Below are positions 44,640-56,671 of a stretch of 64,000 nucleotides of DNA, in pieces (the stretch's first letter is position 1; each line of letters opens with the position of its first letter). Source of the stretch: Bryum argenteum (Eukaryota; Streptophyta; Bryopsida; Bryales; Bryaceae); the NCBI GenBank assembly GCA_037043015.1, contig CM073323.1:24766758-24830757 (forward strand), written 5' to 3'. Made by a program: the position numbers and the translations under genes. The notes beneath the pieces were generated by a model that was not told where the DNA came from, searched no databases, and worked only from the letters and a program-made list of their open reading frames with translations.

Positions 44640-44765
44640 AATAGCAAATTTGCTTGCAAGATTCTTAAGAGATCTCAGAGGCAGATTTATTTTCTGGTTT
44701 GCACTTAAGTGGTTTTTATACACAGACAAATTTATTTTTTGGTTTGCACGTGAGTGGTTTTGAAA
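44640..44765. repeat. Short tandem duplication (about 45 bp x2)
   Basis: Two copies of AGATTTATTTTCTGGTTTGC-type sequence near 44682 and 44726. Confidence 0.6.
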
Positions 44766-45399
44766 CTGATTCTGAGAAATTTCGTATTCGTATATGAGGT
44801 TCAATGAAAGTTCGCTTTACTCTAAGGATAAAGAGCTATGGCTAGTGGTGGTCAAGACTGAGTCGTGATCATAAAAATAATTTGAAATGGCTTGGTCACT
44901 CTTCGTAGTGTAAAGTGGGATTTAGACTGGGACACTCGAGCTCAATTTTCTTGTATAACTTCTCATCATAACTCTCTCTTTTATCCATGTAACCTTAAAA
45001 ATAGTGGGATTGATAGTGTGCATTTGGAAAGTTCTCTGAGTGGATGAATAGATCAAGTGAAATCATCAATCTTGAACTTTTTCTTATAATTTGTTATGAA
45101 TTTTTGAAGGTACACTCAACTCTCGAAGGTCCTCACAAGCCCGAGGGGCTTGTTTAGGAGGTCCAGAGTTCCCAATCTTATGCTCTCTTCGTCTAAAAAT
45201 ATCCCGCAATTGAGCTTGAATTGGTCCAGAGCCTGTCCGCCTTATAGTGCAATCCCTTGCGTATTCATTTTATCATCAACAACTCTGAAAATGATAATGC
45301 AAGGGATTCGAAGGCTTGGAACTCTCTCTATCATGCTGCCCGAACTAATTGTTGTTTTGGAGTTTGATCTCGAGGCTCGGTCCCTATCCATAAACTTTA

Positions 45400-45781
45400 C
45401 CCTTAAACGTTCATGGGGTTTGAAACGGGCAACCCTAAATTGGATCACAACGTCTTTTGGACTTGGGCATCATGAATAGTGCACTTTTTGAACTTGGGCA
45501 TCATGAATAGTGCACTTTTTGAACTTGGGCACCATGAATGATCCAATCAATGATGAGCTTGCAACCTCCTACAAGCTTATGTACAACCCCAACCTACCTA
45601 TCACAATCCTTTCAAAGCATAAAATCACTCATACAAATTGTGATTTGATTTGTAAAATTTCACTTTTTAAATGCATCATACCAAGGTGACCAGTTTGACA
45701 TCAAAATTCAAGTGAAAAGTTGAGTACACTGAGAGTTGCAAAGGAGAAACTGTTGGAATAAAGCCCTTGGGCTTTCGGAGG
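45400..45781 (-). mobile_element. P1 piggyBac-type MITE, diverged, with internal duplication
   Basis: Left end CCCTTAAACGTTCATGGGG after TTTA; right end decayed (GCTTTCGGAGGTTGA). A 30-bp block (CTTGGGCATCATGAATAGTG and following) is duplicated near 45459 and 45492, an early step of the tandem growth seen in composite repeats A to C. Confidence 0.7.
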
Positions 45782-45785
45782 TTGA

Positions 45786-47409
45786 CTTGAGTATTTTTAG
45801 GGTGTTCTCGCTTCTTGGTTGCAGCTCGTCCCCTCCACTTTTCTAAACGTCTTTTTCAAATGTCCTACCATTCAAATTTTCTTTGCTATTCCTCCGGCAC
45901 AGTGCTTTCTTGATACATTGAGGAAGTCTTAAATGAACATCTCATCTAAATTTTGTTTGACAAATGAATAGGAATTTTGTGAGACAAGACAACATTGTTG
46001 TGCCCTACCCACTTGCTTCTCCAAGGGCCGTGATGGGACAAAGATGTTTCTAGAATGGTGTCTTAAAACGACACCCTAAAATTTTCACAAAACGTACACG
46101 AAGAATCAAATTTCAAAGCTAATATGTACCTTTGTGTTGAAAGGCCTACTGAGCCATTTCACGTACTACGGTCAATTTCAAGCAGTCTATCCCAAATTGG
46201 AAGATGAACTTCTTGAATCTCGAAACATAATAGTTTGTAAACTCATCAAGTGCTCTCAAGGCTATAATTGTAACTCTAGACCTACCTTGAAGTATCAAGA
46301 GATATGTGAACAAATCAAATGACGAGGGTGATCCAAGCAAAGTTCTAACTAGTATGTTGGAGGGAAACTTATGATAGAATTCTTTAGTTTTTTCTTACTC
46401 ACCAAACCCAACCCATAAACATTGTAGCTTTTTCAAATACATTGAAAAGTATGCCCCTCATGCATACATTGCTCTTTTAAGGGTTAAAAGTATTTTGAGA
46501 TAGGTACAAACAATGAATTTTACATAGAGTTGATATGAATAAATATGTCACTAAGTCCTATAAGCAAAGTTTATCCGTTGGAGTGTTCTACTTCACCATC
46601 TCAAAATAAGTATCCACTAGGGATGTCTTTTTTTTTTAAAAGTCAAGATCAGATTTCAAGATTTGTACGTCTTTCTTGTAAACACTTACATAAGTATAAT
46701 CTTATTGGCTTGCTATTTTACATATCACTCACAATTATGTGTATAAGTTGTCAAAACATTCATGTCATAAGAGTGTTTTAGGTCTTTCCTTGTCAAACAA
46801 ACAAAAAAATTTAGATAAAAATAAATAGTCCATGCCACATTTTATGGTATAAAGCACGGCTACAAATGTGGAAGATTTTAGTATAAAGTTGTAGATTAGA
46901 TGGCTTCATTTCTACTGTATTTCATAAATACCCCTAATAAGAAAGTCATATATCCCTAAGAAACCATCCACAAGTACTCGCAAAATGATATGAATGAATG
47001 AAGCATAAGATCACAACTTGTTTGTCATGCATGATGAAAATTGCAATGAGAGGCTTAAAAGTCAATCATCTAATGATAAACTACACTAATATGAGTTGGT
47101 ATGTCACTCTTCTATTCTCAAGAATTGTACAAATTCAATCAAAAAAATATCCTAGAAATAAGAACAAACCTAAAATTTATTGCTATACAAAACCTTACAT
47201 AAATTATGCTTCACTGAAAAAGGTCATAAGATAGTCAGCCTCGAGTTCAAGTATTTAATTTATCTCAAAATTAAATACTTTAACTGGAGATAATCTATGA
47301 TCTAAAATTAAATATGTGAGTGCTTCCAAATACCACAAAAAATAGGGAAACCTTGTCTTTACTATTTGCTAATCACAGAAAAATAGTAAATCACACCTAT
47401 CATCACTCC
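45786..47409. other. Intergenic DNA, no gene recognised
   Basis: AT-rich, short frames only. A terminus-like TTTTAAGGG plus TTAA occurs at 46475-46487 without an identified partner. Confidence 0.45.
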
Positions 47410-47640
47410 AAGTATGGGGGCAATGGTTCGTGGCAGCTACCAAGGAGGCACCCTAGAATCCGTGGGGACCTCCCAAGGCCGTTTTTGATAATATTGAATT
47501 CAAATTTGAGGTCTGCGACCCCAAGTTACCCTTGGCAGCCTACTCCTTGGCATTTAATGTCTATACATCAAAAAATTAGGGGGCTCATTACCCCTCCTCC
47601 ATCCTCCTTGGTAGCTGCTACGAACGCTTACCCCAAGTAT
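47410..47640 (+). mobile_element. MITE family M5, copy 2
   Basis: Inverted ends of about 36 bp: the left has GTTCGTGGCAGCTACCAAGG, and the right, reverse-complemented, has GTTCGTAGCAGCTACCAAGG. The outer ACTATTTGCTA and TAGCAAATAGT also pair. Interior homologous to 36525-36745. Confidence 0.65.
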
Positions 47641-49226
47641 AGCAAATAGTATAGCAAGTGTTGAAAAAAAAGAGAGAACATAGTATTGAGGAAAACTGCT
47701 CATGGCCTTTGAAAACCGCACTTGCTCTCTCCCTCATGAGTTTAGGTGATTTAGAGATTCCAAAAATCAAATTGGCAAAAATTGCACTTTTTACCAATGC
47801 AACCCGGAATAAATGTCAAGATTCCAACCTTAGGTACATCTCATGGTTTTATACATGTTTAGATTAAGAAAATATGATAAAATATTATGTATTATATATT
47901 TTTATATAAATACTCAAAAATGTATGTATATATATGCTTGGAATACACAATGGAATTTCAATATCTAATAAAACTAGGGAAGAAACCAACCAATATATAT
48001 GCTATATATATTCTAATGCTAAAGCTTCTATACTAATTTGCAACTACTCGAAGTCATTTTCTTTTGTTGCATTTGCACCGTTGTCCACTTGCTCGTCGTT
48101 TGTTGTATGAGATTGATTTGCCATGTGCTCCAAGAGATGAAAAGTCATTGCTTTTGGTATAGATATCTCTTTCTCCACAATAGTTTTTTCAACCATACAA
48201 GTCTCGAATTTTGAAGAGGGTGCCCATGAGGTAATTGATGTATCTAAGTCCATCCAATTCGACGGCTCATAAGAAAGAATCCATCATCATTTTAGGCATT
48301 TTTCATATCTGTGAGTCCACATGCTATATAATACTTTGAGATGTGCAGAATTAGATTTTTTTAAAGGCTATGCATTCCTTACAACTAAATTTCATTATAC
48401 CAATATGTTTTTATACTATCATTATATTTGAGTTGTTATAACAAGCACAAACCGCACTAGGCCATGAGCGGTTTTCCTCAATACTGTGTTAGAGGTGCAT
48501 TTACCCTAATTACTCTAAAAACTTAATCACACAAGTTTTCATTCCCCCACATTCTTTCTACAAATTCAAAAAAGATTGTATTTCCCGCTCTCACAAAGAC
48601 TCCAAAAAAAACAAACTTTCATCAACTGCTAACTTGAGAAACAAAATGGTCACAGGCTCCATTTCTGTGCGGTAAAACAGACATTCAAGGAGGGTGACCA
48701 TGGCCTCCCCGCCGTGGCACGGCGATGAAAGTACTACTGGAGTTATACCATCTCTATCCACATCCACCTGCCATCGCCAAAACACTCTCATCTTGCCCCC
48801 TCAATCCTCACTCTCAAATCAATATGCAAATAAAGAAAGATCATGAACAATCACTAAACAAATCCCAGCAATGCAAAAATCAAAACAACACCCTCCGCCG
48901 CATCAATCAAACTCCCGCTCAATCAGAGAATCGGGGGCAGCAGATTCTGCCCGAACAATCGACAGATCGGAAGCACGAGGATTTTCTTGCAAGTGCAGCT
49001 ACAGTCGATCGATCCAGCCAGCTCAAGCTCGCTCATCAGATCTATTCGGACATTCTTCTTCGTCCTCGCCAGCCCCAGCAGCAGCATTTATTACTGCTCG
49101 TCATGACAAGCTAAGAAAGATCCTTGTTTGTAAGGACACGCCTTTCACACCATTCTTGCACTTCTTGCCTCTGGATGGGTAAAAAATGTCCCACATTCTG
49201 TTCTTGTTGGTTTGAAAGCAGGAGCC
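47641..49226. other. Intergenic DNA and promoter/leader of the pectin acetylesterase
   Basis: A 69-codon frame on the minus strand (48044-48253) is unrecognised. From about 48640 GC rises and the sequence is probably promoter and leader. Confidence 0.4.
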
Positions 49227-52200
49227 ATGTGGAGGAGTGGTCGAAAAGGAGGAGGAGGAGGAGGTGTGGTGGCTATGGCGGCTCCTGCAAACAATGTGAG
49301 GCGGCATCTGCACGGGAGTGTGATGGCGTTTGTCACTTTGCTGCTTTTTGCTACCATTGTCACTTTGTTGTGGAACTACGAAGGAGTGCAGCGCCTTGTG
49401 AAGCTGGTGCCCACGGAGGGATTCACTGGTGTAGAGAATCCTAAGCATCCTATTATTGCTATTACTGAGAATGTGACAACAACAACAACAACAACAGCAG
49501 CTTCCGAATCATCATCATCCTCATCATCAACAGGTTCCGATGAGAAGACTGATGAGCAGGCCGTCCCTCTTCTTGAGCTTGAACCTTTACAACCTCTGGT
49601 GGTGGATTTGACCATTTTGAAATCAGCCTGGGCCTTGGGTGCAGGTAAACCGCTGCTCTAATTTCAATCTTATATATCTGAATACATCATGTGAGTTTTA
49701 AGTTTGACCTAAAACCAGCATAAAAAAAGAGTGTACCACTCTCGAAACTCTCTGAGTCTACCCATGTTCAAGAATTTAGGGTGTCAAAATGAGGACATTA
49801 CAGAGATTGGGAGTTGCACACAATACGAATCACTGGTTTACTTTTGAGTGGACAATCGTTCAACTTATGATGATATGAACGCGGGGCTTGAAGTTTAAGC
49901 TTCTTTACCTTCTAACCTAATTATTGCTATTGTGTTGTTTACTTATATGGGTGGTCATTTTCTTGTGTGTATGTGTGCAGTGTGCTTGGATGGGTCTCCA
50001 CCGGGCTACCATTTACACGAAGGAAAAGGTCCAAATGCTAAAAACTGGGTTGTGTTTTTAGAGGTCAGTTTGTTCCTGATCCTTAAGCTTGTATGAATCG
50101 TTGGGCTCCTGATGCTTAAACATCAAGATTAGTGAGCTCTAACAAAGCTAAGGAACATGTTCTAAGGTTGCATCCGAAACTAGAATCTTACGATATATAC
50201 AATAGAATTGTCTCGCTCTTTCAATTACGTAACAGAGCTTTTCAATGGAGCCTCTTGTTTATGCAAATGCGAACTTTCAGTTGACGATCGAAGCCCCATT
50301 CTGTTTACCTCTACTGCTGATTAGGTGCAGCTCGGAGTAAATGAATACAAGCAAACATCTTCGGTTATGTTCGGATTGTTGCTCATTAGACCCTGCGATG
50401 GGTGGTCAAGTCGTCGTTCACCTTTCATGTCAATCAGAAACTTTGTTGGGTTTTTATGAATTGACGATTTCTTATCGTTCTTGTAGGAAGGAGCATGGTG
50501 TGAAAGTCAAGCTGCATGCCGCTTTCGAGCTCGAGCTCATCTGGGATCGTCCAAGTGGATGAATGCTCGCACATTTGAAGGCATATTGAGCAACTCGGAG
50601 AAGGTCAATCCAGGTTTGCACAACCTCTCTCTCTTTACGGCATTAACATTCAAACAGGAAAAGCATACTTCTTACGAACCCCTATTCGTATAGATGACTC
50701 CAGGGTTATCTTCTTTCTGCAGTGTAGATTTCTCACCTTTTGCTGCTTCAATACTGAGTATGCCTATGCGAGGATTGGAATATCCAGAATCAGCAGTTTG
50801 ATTGAAGGTAATTAGATATTGAGAATTGAGGCTTTTGCAGATTTTTACGACTGGAATCGTGTGTTCGTGAGATACTGCGATGGCGCTTCTTTTAGCGGCA
50901 ATGCGACCTTTTCCTCAAGAAAGAAGGTGAGTAGTGATTCTTCAGCTTCTTTAGTTCCACCTCTCAGTAGCTTATGAGCTTATAGCTGTTTGTTCATTGA
51001 TTGCGCACAGGGCAAGCAGCTCTGGTACCGAGGCGAAAGCATTTGGAATGTTGTGATCGATGACCTCATTAACAACAAAGGCATGAAGAATGCCGACAAG
51101 GTATATATATATTTCTTGAACCCTAGTCACTTTTTCTATAGTGGAGTTAGTTGATATTGGGCTAATCCTGTTCTAGGGCTCTACTTGGTAGGCTCTACTT
51201 GGTGGCTGCTCAGCAGGCGGCTTATCGTCCATTCTACATTGTGACAAATTCAAGGATGCTTTGCCTAATGCCAACGTCGTAAAATGCATGGCCGATGCGG
51301 GCTTCTTTGTCGACATGTACATACCCTTCTTTTCCTATCGAACTTTGCTTTTAATTGATGGTTGCAAGAAATGACTGAATGTTATCGTTGCTGCTACTTT
51401 GTCAGGAAAACCTACAAGGGCGAGAACAAGATTCAAACGTACTTCAAGAATGTTGTTGAGTTGCAGGTAATCACATTTTCTTTAGTTTCCCTTTGTAATC
51501 AATCATTAAAAGAGCCTGATGAAATTGGTTGATTGGCAGAATATCAGTGGTACGCTGCCAAAATACTGTACCGAAACACGAAACCCAGTTGAGGTAATAG
51601 AAACGTCTACATGTCTCACTTTTTCGTAACAGTTTGAAGTTCTAGTTTCTTGTAAAAAAGACCGATCATAGCCTTTTGGACCCCATCTCTTTAGAGAGAG
51701 AAACAAGTGCCATAAACTTCTTGTGACAAATTCAAACGTTCTTGAAGATTCTTGAAGTACGTTTGAGTCAGTATGTTGTTGAGTTGCAAGAATCTTCAAG
51801 AATGTTCTTGAGTTACTATATATGGTAGCAATTGTCGTGCTATTTTACATGTAGACACTGTTTATCAATGGTCGTGTCTAACATTGTTGATGGTGAGCAC
51901 AGTGTTTCTTTCCTCAATATTTACTGTCGCAATTGAAAACCCCACTTTTCGTCGTCAACGCAGCTTACGATTGGTGGCAGGTACACACTCTTCATTTTGC
52001 TTACAATTAGATGTTTAAGAGAGAATTCGGCCTTAAACAAGCGAACATGCATAAATGAAGTCTTTACGTTAGTTAGATTCTTTGGAATCGATTATCATAC
52101 ATGCAAGAATTTTCATCCACTCTTCGCACTTTCAGAGTTTCGAAAAGAGTAAGATTGGTGCTTACATGTTTTTTGGCAGATGGACAACATTGTTGTGCCA

Positions 52201-52879
52201 GATGAACGAGGAAAATGGGACAAATGCAAAAACGATGCTTACAGTTGTACCAAATCACAACTGAACGTCATACAAAGTAGGTTTACTCATCCCCACCAAT
52301 TTCCTCTCAGACTTCATTAAACCTTCGAATTGACCTTCGGTTCATGGATTGGCAGGTTATAGGACCGAGTTACTGGCCGCTTTGAAGCCTATACAGGAGA
52401 GCAAGAAGCACGGAATGTTCGTGGATGCTTGTTTTCACCATTGTCAGGCCGCCTTTGACTCGTTCTGGAATGGCAAGTATGCTCCTCATGTCAACGGAAA
52501 GGTAAAATGCCTACTTCTCTCCATATCATTCATCATATCGGCGAAAGCAAATAAGTAATGATCTAAGTCAACATCATTTACCAGGACATGAATGGAACCC
52601 TTTTCTGTTTCCACTTTATGAATGACTAGAAGTTCATGAAGGCTCCTTTTTTTTTTCATTTAGGGTTCAGGGTTCACTTCATTGTTGACCTAATTATCTT
52701 TGCATTTACAGACAGCAGCTCAAGCATTGGGAGACTGGTATTTCGACCGGGACTCCGCGACGAGTTCAGTCATTGACTGTGCTTATCCTTGCAACCCAAC
52801 TTGTCCTCCGAAAACGAAGGGGAAACTGAGCTTTGGAAGGCCCAGCTTCCGAAATTGGAGTAAGCGTAATGGACATTAA
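49227..52879 (+). CDS. Pectin acetylesterase (PAE/Notum family), 12 exons
   Basis: Exons: 49227-49644, 49981-50063, 50487-50613, 50841-50926, 51011-51100, 51192-51316, 51406-51466, 51540-51593, 51903-51980, 52180-52276, 52356-52501, 52712-52879. They total 1533 nt (510 residues) in frame with GT-AG sites. The start is the first ATG; upstream the frame is open only from TTG. Residues about 30-50 ([18 protein letters not shown]) form a signal anchor, then a Thr/Ser/acid-rich linker. Family landmarks are [24 protein letters not shown] then [19 protein letters not shown], the nucleophile motif LLGGCSAGG (exon 6), NAAYDWWQ with the catalytic Asp (exon 9), and DACFHHCQ with the catalytic His (exon 11). 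The enzyme removes acetyl groups from pectin in the wall or secretory path. Oddities: E in place of the first Gly of the GGxWC oxyanion motif, and a duplicated acceptor at exon 6. Confidence 0.93.
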
Positions 52880-54441
52880 TCGATTAAAAGGAATCTAGTA
52901 TTCATCTCATGCATTGACGACATTTGCATTGACACCCGACTTATTACGTCACTCTTCCTGGATACATAGTGAGTGATCTTTCTTGTAAGGTATATATATA
53001 TATATGCTCCAAATCAACAGAGGTTTCAATATCAGCGTTCAAGGTATTATATCTTTGACAGTGCCTCAAATTCTTTTTTCTACTTTTCTTACTTTTCTTT
53101 GTTAGTTGTGGTGTGTTCATGTTACTCCGAAGCTCAAATTTGACGGTGAATCCGTTTTGAGTGGGTGGGCGGTTCCATGGGTTTGTAGATGTACAATCGC
53201 CATTTAAGGTAGTTATTCAATACAGGCAGAGGGGGTACATTAGGTACTTATTTTTTAGTAGTACTCTCATCCTACCCAAGCTGATTCATGCCAAGAAATG
53301 GAACCCTTATTCATTGCTTGTAGAACCAGCTTGCATTTGATAAGAGCATGTGTGGAACATGAAATAAAGGCTCATGCTTTGCACGTTTTCATGCAGTTAA
53401 GCATTTGCTTGAAGCTACTAAACCCTAATTCCATGATTCAGGTTTCATTACATGGGTGAGAGAGCTGGAATAAGAAGAGGATAATGGTGAGGGTTTTAAA
53501 TTGATCGAAATATCTTATTATCTGTCCAGGTTGAAAGAACGGGAGCTGATGAACCATCTGCAGAATACCAATCCACCGGCCACCAGGTTGCTCACTTTGA
53601 ATGTAGATAAGATCTTAATCCAGTCTCCAACTTCTCGTATTTATGGCATGTTAAAGTATTTGTAAAGTGGCCGGATTAGGGCAGGGGTTTGGGAGCAAGA
53701 CTGGAAGAAGGTTAATTAGGAAGACGAATCTTTCTATTATGTGCTATTACTACTCTCAATTGCGAACAAAGGGAGCTAAGATCCAAGCATTGCGGTCAAG
53801 AAATGTTACATTGAAGGAATTTTTACATGGCTGTAGTTTGTTGCCTATACGAAGGTTATTGTAAAATGTGTAAAGACCTATCCACTACTGCATTTTCTTG
53901 CTACATGTATGTGGATTGGCAAATGGATATGGTGTTATTCAATGTAGAACGTCCTAAGAGTAAATTTGTAACTTATTGCTGCAATGTCGACACCCTCATT
54001 GCAGAATGGAGCCTACTGTAGAACTACATATTTTTACAAGGTATATTTTAATTTGTCACGAACACATGATTTCTGAACCACACTAAAGATGTGAAACACA
54101 CAAAAGTGCTGAAGAATCCACATGAACCGTAAATACTTACATTATAGTCATCCATCGTTGCCTAATATCACAGACTCAGCTTTTCCATTTGCACAAGAAT
54201 GAGTTTCCTCCTTCATCCATCAAGGAAGAGAAGAGAAACACAAGTCGGAAGACCAGCATGAATAAGAAGAGTCAACTGGGACAGTAGACTGCGACGGCTT
54301 GCTCAGTAGCTTGTGTGCCAGTCAACGACATTCTGAGCCTCAAGACTATTCATGTGATGGCTTTTTATTGAATCGCTAGTTTGAGTAACTCAACCGCTTA
54401 TTGCATGATGAATCAATAAGAGAGATTGATGACGGGAGGGA
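52880..54441. other. Intergenic DNA, no gene recognised
   Basis: Probably 3-prime UTR of the esterase at the start and of the minus-strand gene at the end. No coding signature in between. Confidence 0.45.
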
Positions 54442-55471
54442 TTAGTAGTCCGAGGGAGGAGGACGAGAGGACTGGAAGAAGCCCTGGTGCTGCACAAACA
54501 GGGTGAGTAGGGCCAATACGAGCGCCACCGTGTTGACGAGCGCAGCGATGGCGCACGCGGCCAAGCCCGGCCTCTCACGCGGGTCGTTCTGGCACTGCGC
54601 TATGAATAAGAAAGTGGCGTAGTACCAGAACAAGGGCAGAATGAACCCCAGCAGGAAGCAGCACCACCCCACTCCACACCCACAGCACGGCAACGCCCCA
54701 TCGTACAACCCCACTTGCTGCATTCATCACCACCATCACCACCACCACTTCCTCATTATAACACTTACTCCACAAAGTAACATACAAAACCGTTTGGTAG
54801 CCCACAAAACTAGACTTGAATTGGGACCTAACCCAAGTGATTTTGTTCAAAACGGACTCCGAATGAAGAAGTTATGGCTCTTCAAAGTGACCAACATTCA
54901 CTCACACTATATAAGTGGAAAAATATATTGACTTCGATCTTACGGTTTCAGCCACATTACGCACTTTGATCACATTCATCGAAAAACTGGCTACATTAGT
55001 GCAGGATTTACTGAATACGATCTTAAGGTTTCAGCCACGACATTCACTTTGTTACTATTTCATTTCATTGGGAATGTGATCAGAGTTATTGATCACATTT
55101 TGATCTCAAGGTTTCAGCCAGCTATTTATCGCTTTCGTTGAAAATCTCACTACATTAGTGCAAAGATTCATTGATATCGATCTTGAGGTTCCAGCAACAT
55201 CCACTTTCGTTGCTGTTCATTACTCTCATTTGGAATCTCGCTACATTAGTGCAGAGATTTTACTGATTTTGATCTTAAGGTTCCAGCCAACATCCACTTT
55301 CTTGATACATCATTCACTTTACTTCGAATTCTGACTACCTTTAAGATCTTCTTTTGTTCTTTATTTGACGAGATGATTGAGCGAACGGACCTGGTATGAA
55401 TGTGTGAGCTCTTCGGGGCCTGCGAGCACTCCGTTCTCTCCAGCGTACAGCAGCAGTTGGTAGGGCCCCAT
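54442..55471 (-). CDS. 60S ribosomal protein L18a-like membrane protein
   Basis: Exon 1 is 55391-55471 (27 codons, MGPYQLLLYAGENGVLAGPE) and exon 2 is 54442-54717, giving 118 residues. The acceptor is AATGCAG; the donor is TACCAG then GTCCGT. The Cys-rich LPCCGCGVGWCCFLLGF, FWYYATFLFIAQC, RERPGLAACAIAALV and a second hydrophobic segment match the plant L18a-like family. Those are small two-TM proteins whose name comes from weak similarity to a ribosomal protein, not from a ribosomal role. The 673-bp intron holds a P2 fragment and tandem repeats. The start could lie further upstream if another leader exon exists. Confidence 0.75.
54785..54895 (-). mobile_element. P2 fragment in the L18a-like intron
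   Basis: Reverse complement of about 40485-40590 in P2 (AACGGACTCCGAATGAAGAA, GTTATGGCTCTTCAAAGT). No termini remain. Confidence 0.7.
54925..55340. repeat. Diverged tandem repeats in the L18a-like intron
   Basis: About five units of 80 to 120 bp carrying CGATCTTAAGGTTTCAGCCA and CTACATTAGTGCAG. Non-coding. Confidence 0.7.
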
Positions 55472-56671
55472 GGACGGACTCCATGAGCTCCTCCGTCTCT
55501 CTCTCACTTCACCCATTGCCTTTGCATCTCCCACTAGAAAAGCTACTGTCTTCTACGATACCTGCAAGAAAGCATGAAATCAATCGTTGTCTCAGATACT
55601 GTACAAATCAATGCAAGGCTCCTGACTCCATATTGCATGCAGGTTCCATGACGCTCTTGATATCAAAGCTGACATACTTTCACATATTGAAACGATGGCA
55701 AATCTCGCAATGAAATCAAAACAAGGTGCTCACTTGTTAGGGATTCTGCGTTCGATTCGAAAGAGCAAAAGGTTGAATAAGTAGTTAGGGTTCACATGCA
55801 TTTACCTTGATGCAGGTTTGAATGCTGGAAGATCTGGCTCCATGGACAACGGCTCCAAAACCTAGGGCTTCTGATAGAAATTAAATGGTAATACGATCAA
55901 ATCTATCAAATTGACGTGAAGAGAACACTACTCATCCTCTTTCAGGTATAACGACATCGAAAAAAACCATTCTCCTTCTGTGTCCGTATCTCAGTTCATA
56001 AAGAAAAAAAAGAGTCTATACATGCAAGAATGAAACATACACGCTCAACGATTGATACCCTAATGTAGCGTTATCCTCATGAATCTCACTAACTTCTATC
56101 AAAACCTCTCAACGATTTGTCAGCCGTGCAGTTGAATCTGAAAGTGGGTAGAGAATGGCGCATGAGTTAAGAGATTCTTTACCTACAAGATACGCTGTTG
56201 AATTTAAACCCACAAACACCAGAGGAAAATGAAAACATAGGCATCAAACATGATATGGAAATCCTGGTTCACCCAGTTGCAATTCACAAACGGACAAAGA
56301 CTCAGGAAGAAAAAAAAAAAAGCCACTTGTTCCTATTCAAAGCTCTCCGCATTTTGGAGCTTCGTTTTTTCGAAGTGGGAGCAGATAACATGGTGGCACT
56401 TAGAAAAACACAAATTCTCAACTCAACTGCTCAAACATTATTCTCTCAAAATGAGAAGAGCAGGAAGCGCTGCCAGACATGAAAAGCCAAAAAGAAAACC
56501 CTACCATACAATGATACCATTCTTGGATTACTACCAAAATGACCCTCTTTCATATCATTGCAACCAACGCTGGAAGTTAACCAACCCCTGGTTAGCACAC
56601 TTTGCTTTGTGTGAGTAAGTTGCTCACAAGAGTAAGGGAACAGATGATAGCGTCAAAAAGCTCAAGTTCTC
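55472..56671. other. Spacer between L18a-like and RNA methyltransferase genes
   Basis: Both neighbours are on the minus strand. No additional coding region was recognised; likely leader/promoter and 3-prime UTR. Confidence 0.4.

Noticed and set aside
49212..49226. Earlier start of the pectin acetylesterase frame
   Set aside because: The codon at 49212 is TTG, not ATG; the first real ATG is 49227. The same correction was made for PP2C (24477), DCAF8 (60727) and the membrane protein (34410).
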